Shown: one piece after another, positions 4,664-6,661 of the stretch
How positions within the stretch are numbered: the first letter of the stretch is position 1
Layout: each line of letters begins with the position of its first letter
Source: an uncultured Collinsella sp.
GTDB lineage: Bacteria; Actinomycetota; Coriobacteriia; Coriobacteriales; Coriobacteriaceae
Assembly: GCA_905204635.1 (NCBI GenBank)
Contig: CAJLAN010000095.1
Coordinates: 1-6,661 of the forward strand
Direction of reading: 5' to 3'
DNA: 6,661 nucleotides
Position numbers and translations under genes: made by a program
The notes under the pieces: model-generated
What the model was told of the DNA's origin: nothing
What the model saw: only the letters and a program-made list of their open reading frames with translations
Database searches by the model: none

Positions 4664-5689
4664 ATGGCACAGAGCGCGAACATGGATGCATCGGAGCTTG
4701 CACGCGATATCGCGGCCGGCCTGGCATCGGCAACGACGGCAACGGAGCGCGCGGCGCTGGTACCCGCAGAGCTCGTCGAGGCCATTCATCAGCTAAAAGC
4801 CCAACGTGACGCAGTGATCCTGGCGCACTATTATGTGGCGCCCGAGGTCCAAGCCGTTGCCGATTACGTCGGCGACAGCTTCTACCTGGCAAAGCTCGCC
4901 AAGAGCCTTCCGCAGCAGACGATCGTGCTGTGCGGCGTGGAGTTTATGGGCGAGAGCGCCAAGCTGCTCAATCCCACCAAGACCGTGCTGCTGCCCGAGC
5001 CGGGCGCGGACTGTCCCATGGCGCACATGGTCAAGCGCGAGACGGTCGACGCGGCACGCGCCGAGTATGGCGACGACCTGGCCGTGGTGTGCTACGTCAA
5101 CTCGACGGTCGAGATCAAGAGCTGGAGTGATGTGTGCGTTACCAGCTCTAACGCCGTCAAGATCGTCTCCGAGCTGCCGCAGCAGCACATCTTGTTCATT
5201 CCCGACCAGAATCTGGGCCGCTTTGTGGCCGAGCAGGTGCCCCAAAAGCACGTCATCCTCAACAACGGCTACTGCCCGCGCCATCACATCATCACCGTTG
5301 AGCAGATCGTCGACGCGCAGGAGGCGCACCCCGACGCACTCGTGCTGGCTCACCCCGAGTGCAAGGCCGACGTCCTGGCCGAGGCTGACTACATCGGCTC
5401 CACTGCCGGCATCATCAAGTATGCCGAGGAGTCGGACGCCAGCGAGTTCATCATCGTGACGGTCCGCGGCGTGCTCTACGAGCTTGAGCGCCGCTGCCAG
5501 GGCACCGGCAAGAAGTTCTACTTCCCTGCGGTGCAGCCCACCTGCGTCAATATGGATCTCATCACGCTCGAAAAGCTCGTGCACTGCCTGGAGACGGGCG
5601 AGGGCGAGGTGCAGATTGGCGTGTCGGACGAGGCCGCCGATCAGGCCAAGCTCACGCTCGACCGCATGCTCGAGTACGCGGCGCGTTAA
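4664..5689 (+). CDS. nadA: Quinolinate synthase NadA
   Basis: A 341-aa cytoplasmic [4Fe-4S] enzyme that condenses iminoaspartate with dihydroxyacetone phosphate to quinolinate, the second step of de novo NAD synthesis. Signatures in order: ILAHYYVAPEVQAVADYVGD (52-71), GVEFMGESAKLLNP (91-104), YVNSTVEIKSWSDVCVTSSN (144-163), PDQNLGRFVAEQ (180-191), HPECKADV (230-237) and ADYIGSTAGIIKY (241-253). The three conserved cluster cysteines are C117 (GADCPMA), C204 (NGYCPRH) and C294 (QPTCVNM). The first two are 87 residues apart, as in the Pyrococcus-type enzyme. About 45 residues precede the core domain. ATG 4664 is chosen over a TTG at 4661 because GAGAGGGG (4651-4658) then sits 5 nt away. It is the first gene of an operon with nadB, 56 nt downstream, and is probably repressed through the inverted repeat at its promoter. 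Confidence 0.98.
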   Translation: MAQSANMDASELARDIAAGLASATTATERAALVPAELVEAIHQLKAQRDAVILAHYYVAPEVQAVADYVGDSFYLAKLAKSLPQQTIVLCGVEFMGESAKLLNPTKTVLLPEPGADCPMAHMVKRETVDAARAEYGDDLAVVCYVNSTVEIKSWSDVCVTSSNAVKIVSELPQQHILFIPDQNLGRFVAEQVPQKHVILNNGYCPRHHIITVEQIVDAQEAHPDALVLAHPECKADVLAEADYIGSTAGIIKYAEESDASEFIIVTVRGVLYELERRCQGTGKKFYFPAVQPTCVNMDLITLEKLVHCLETGEGEVQIGVSDEAADQAKLTLDRMLEYAAR

Positions 5690-5692
5690 GCC

Positions 5693-5727
5693 AATGTGAC
5701 ATGAGGGACCATCCCTTATGCCACATT
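5693..5727 (+). other. Hairpin in the nadA-nadB intergenic region
   Basis: A 35-nt dyad with outer arms AATGTG/CACATT and inner arms ATGAGGGA/TCCCTTAT around a 3-nt loop. As RNA it forms a 16-position stem with one A-C mismatch and one G-U pair. It begins 3 nt after the nadA stop and ends shortly before the nadB Shine-Dalgarno site, filling nearly the whole gap. No T-run follows, so it is more likely an mRNA processing or stability element, or a dispersed intergenic repeat, than a full terminator. Confidence 0.7.
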
Positions 5728-5745
5728 ACAAGGGAGAGGATTCCT

Positions 5746-6661
5746 GTGGAAACCAAACAATACCCCGATATGGAGTGTGACGTCGTCATTGCCGGTTGCG
5801 GCGTGGCGGGCCTGTATGCGGCTCTCAATCTGCCGACGAGCACGCGCGTAATCATGCTCTCCAAGGGTGCCGTCGATGAGTGCGATTCGATGCTCGCGCA
5901 GGGCGGCATCTGTGTACTGCCCGAGGGTTCTGACTACGACGCCTTCTTTGAGGACACCATGCATGCCGGCCACTACGAGAACCGCCGCGAGAGCGTTGAC
6001 ATCATGATTCGCTCGAGCCGCTCGGTCATCAACGACCTGCTAGCGATGGGCGTGGACTTTGAGCGCAAGGCCGACGGCAGCCTCGACTTTACCCGCGAGG
6101 GCGCGCACAGCCGCCCGCGCATCGCCTTCCATGCCGATATTACGGGCAAGGAGATTACGACCAAGCTGCTCCAGGCTGTCCGTAAGCTGGACAACGTGCA
6201 GATTCTCGAACACGTTGCCATGACCGACATCCTGACCGCCGAGTGCGATGACGCCACGGTGTGCACCGGCGTTGTCGCCGTTGCCGTGGATGAGGGCGAT
6301 TCGGCTCGCCCCGCCGACGAGCTGGCAAATGCCGCTGAGGGCGTGCATGCCGGTAAGCCGTTTAAGATCCATGCCCGCCATACGCTGTGGGCAACGGGCG
6401 GTATCGGCGGCGTGTACGACCACTCGACCAACTACCCGCAGCTCACCGGTGACGCCTGCTACATCGCGCAGGAGCATGGCATTAAGATGGAGCACCTGGA
6501 CTACGTGCAGATTCACCCCACGGGTCTGTTCTCGCCGCAGCCGGGCCGCACGTTCCTGATCAGCGAGAGCTGCCGCGGCGAGGGCGCGATTCTGCTCAAT
6601 GCCGCCGGCGAGCGTTTTACCGACGAGTTGCAGCCGCGCGACGTTGTCGCCGCCGCCATCC
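5746..6661 (+). CDS. nadB: L-aspartate oxidase NadB (3' end outside window)
   Basis: The first 305 residues are visible. NadB is an FAD enzyme that oxidises L-aspartate to iminoaspartate, the first step of de novo NAD synthesis, with fumarate or oxygen as electron acceptor; fumarate is the more likely acceptor in an anaerobe. The dinucleotide-binding motif IAGCGVAGLYAAL (15-27) is followed by SMLAQGGI (48-55), TREGAHSRPRI (116-126), ATGGIGGVY (216-224), TGDACYIA (234-241), VQIHPTG (254-260), FLISESCRGEGA (270-281) and LQPRDVVAAAI (295-305). Residues matching E. coli catalytic positions are E118, H257, E274 and R298; Ser273 replaces the family Thr. Residues about 182-204 form a hydrophilic, Ala/Glu/Asp-rich insertion compared with the E. 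coli protein. The GTG at 5746 has GGAGAGG 6 nt upstream. The succinate dehydrogenase/fumarate reductase flavoprotein subunit is the related alternative, but the nadA neighbour and motif details favour NadB. Confidence 0.96.
   Translation, partial: METKQYPDMECDVVIAGCGVAGLYAALNLPTSTRVIMLSKGAVDECDSMLAQGGICVLPEGSDYDAFFEDTMHAGHYENRRESVDIMIRSSRSVINDLLAMGVDFERKADGSLDFTREGAHSRPRIAFHADITGKEITTKLLQAVRKLDNVQILEHVAMTDILTAECDDATVCTGVVAVAVDEGDSARPADELANAAEGVHAGKPFKIHARHTLWATGGIGGVYDHSTNYPQLTGDACYIAQEHGIKMEHLDYVQIHPTGLFSPQPGRTFLISESCRGEGAILLNAAGERFTDELQPRDVVAAAI

Noticed and set aside
4793..5584. 263-codon minus-strand frame opposite nadA
   Set aside because: It is an antisense shadow of nadA; the nadA frame carries all enzyme motifs.

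Overview
The window looks like chromosomal DNA from a high-GC anaerobic actinobacterium of the Coriobacteriia, most likely Collinsella or a close relative. This is inferred from the GC-rich codon use, the mix of ATG and GTG starts with good Shine-Dalgarno sites, the NikR/HypF nickel-hydrogenase context, the GHKL/LytTR two-component pair and the iron-sulfur NadA with NadB. No phage, insertion sequence, CRISPR array, tRNA or rRNA is visible.

Left block (1-1089, all on the minus strand): a nickel and [NiFe]-hydrogenase maturation neighbourhood. An unrecognised 82-aa protein is followed 1 nt later by a NikR-family nickel-responsive repressor, which carries an unusual His/Cys-rich N-terminal tail. 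After a 79-bp compound palindrome comes the start of hypF, which runs off the left edge.

Middle block (1161-2353): a minus-strand intrinsic terminator, then thioredoxin trxA on the minus strand. Divergent from trxA is a 191-aa protein that looks like a uracil-DNA-glycosylase-fold relative lacking the catalytic motifs. Their 136-bp shared upstream region holds a perfect TATAAT box for the plus-strand gene.

Two-component block (2372-4371, minus strand): a LytTR response regulator is followed, with a 1-nt TGATG overlap, by a membrane GHKL histidine kinase of the AgrC/BlpH general type. The kinase gene converges on the glycosylase-like gene with only 18 nt between them. No peptide or exporter gene lies beside the pair.

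Right block (4579-6661, plus strand): the de novo NAD operon nadA-nadB. NadB oxidises aspartate to iminoaspartate, and NadA condenses this with dihydroxyacetone phosphate to quinolinate. A perfect 19-bp inverted repeat overlaps the putative nadA promoter and is the best candidate operator in the window. A 35-nt hairpin sits between nadA and nadB. nadB is cut by the right edge. The stretch from 4372 to 4578 between the response regulator and the nad promoter holds no gene or clear signal that I can support.

The nickel block and the NAD block are ordinary systems with unusual details. The best leads are the metal-tailed NikR with its small partner, the degenerate glycosylase-like protein, the four-armed palindrome upstream of hypF and the nadA operator.
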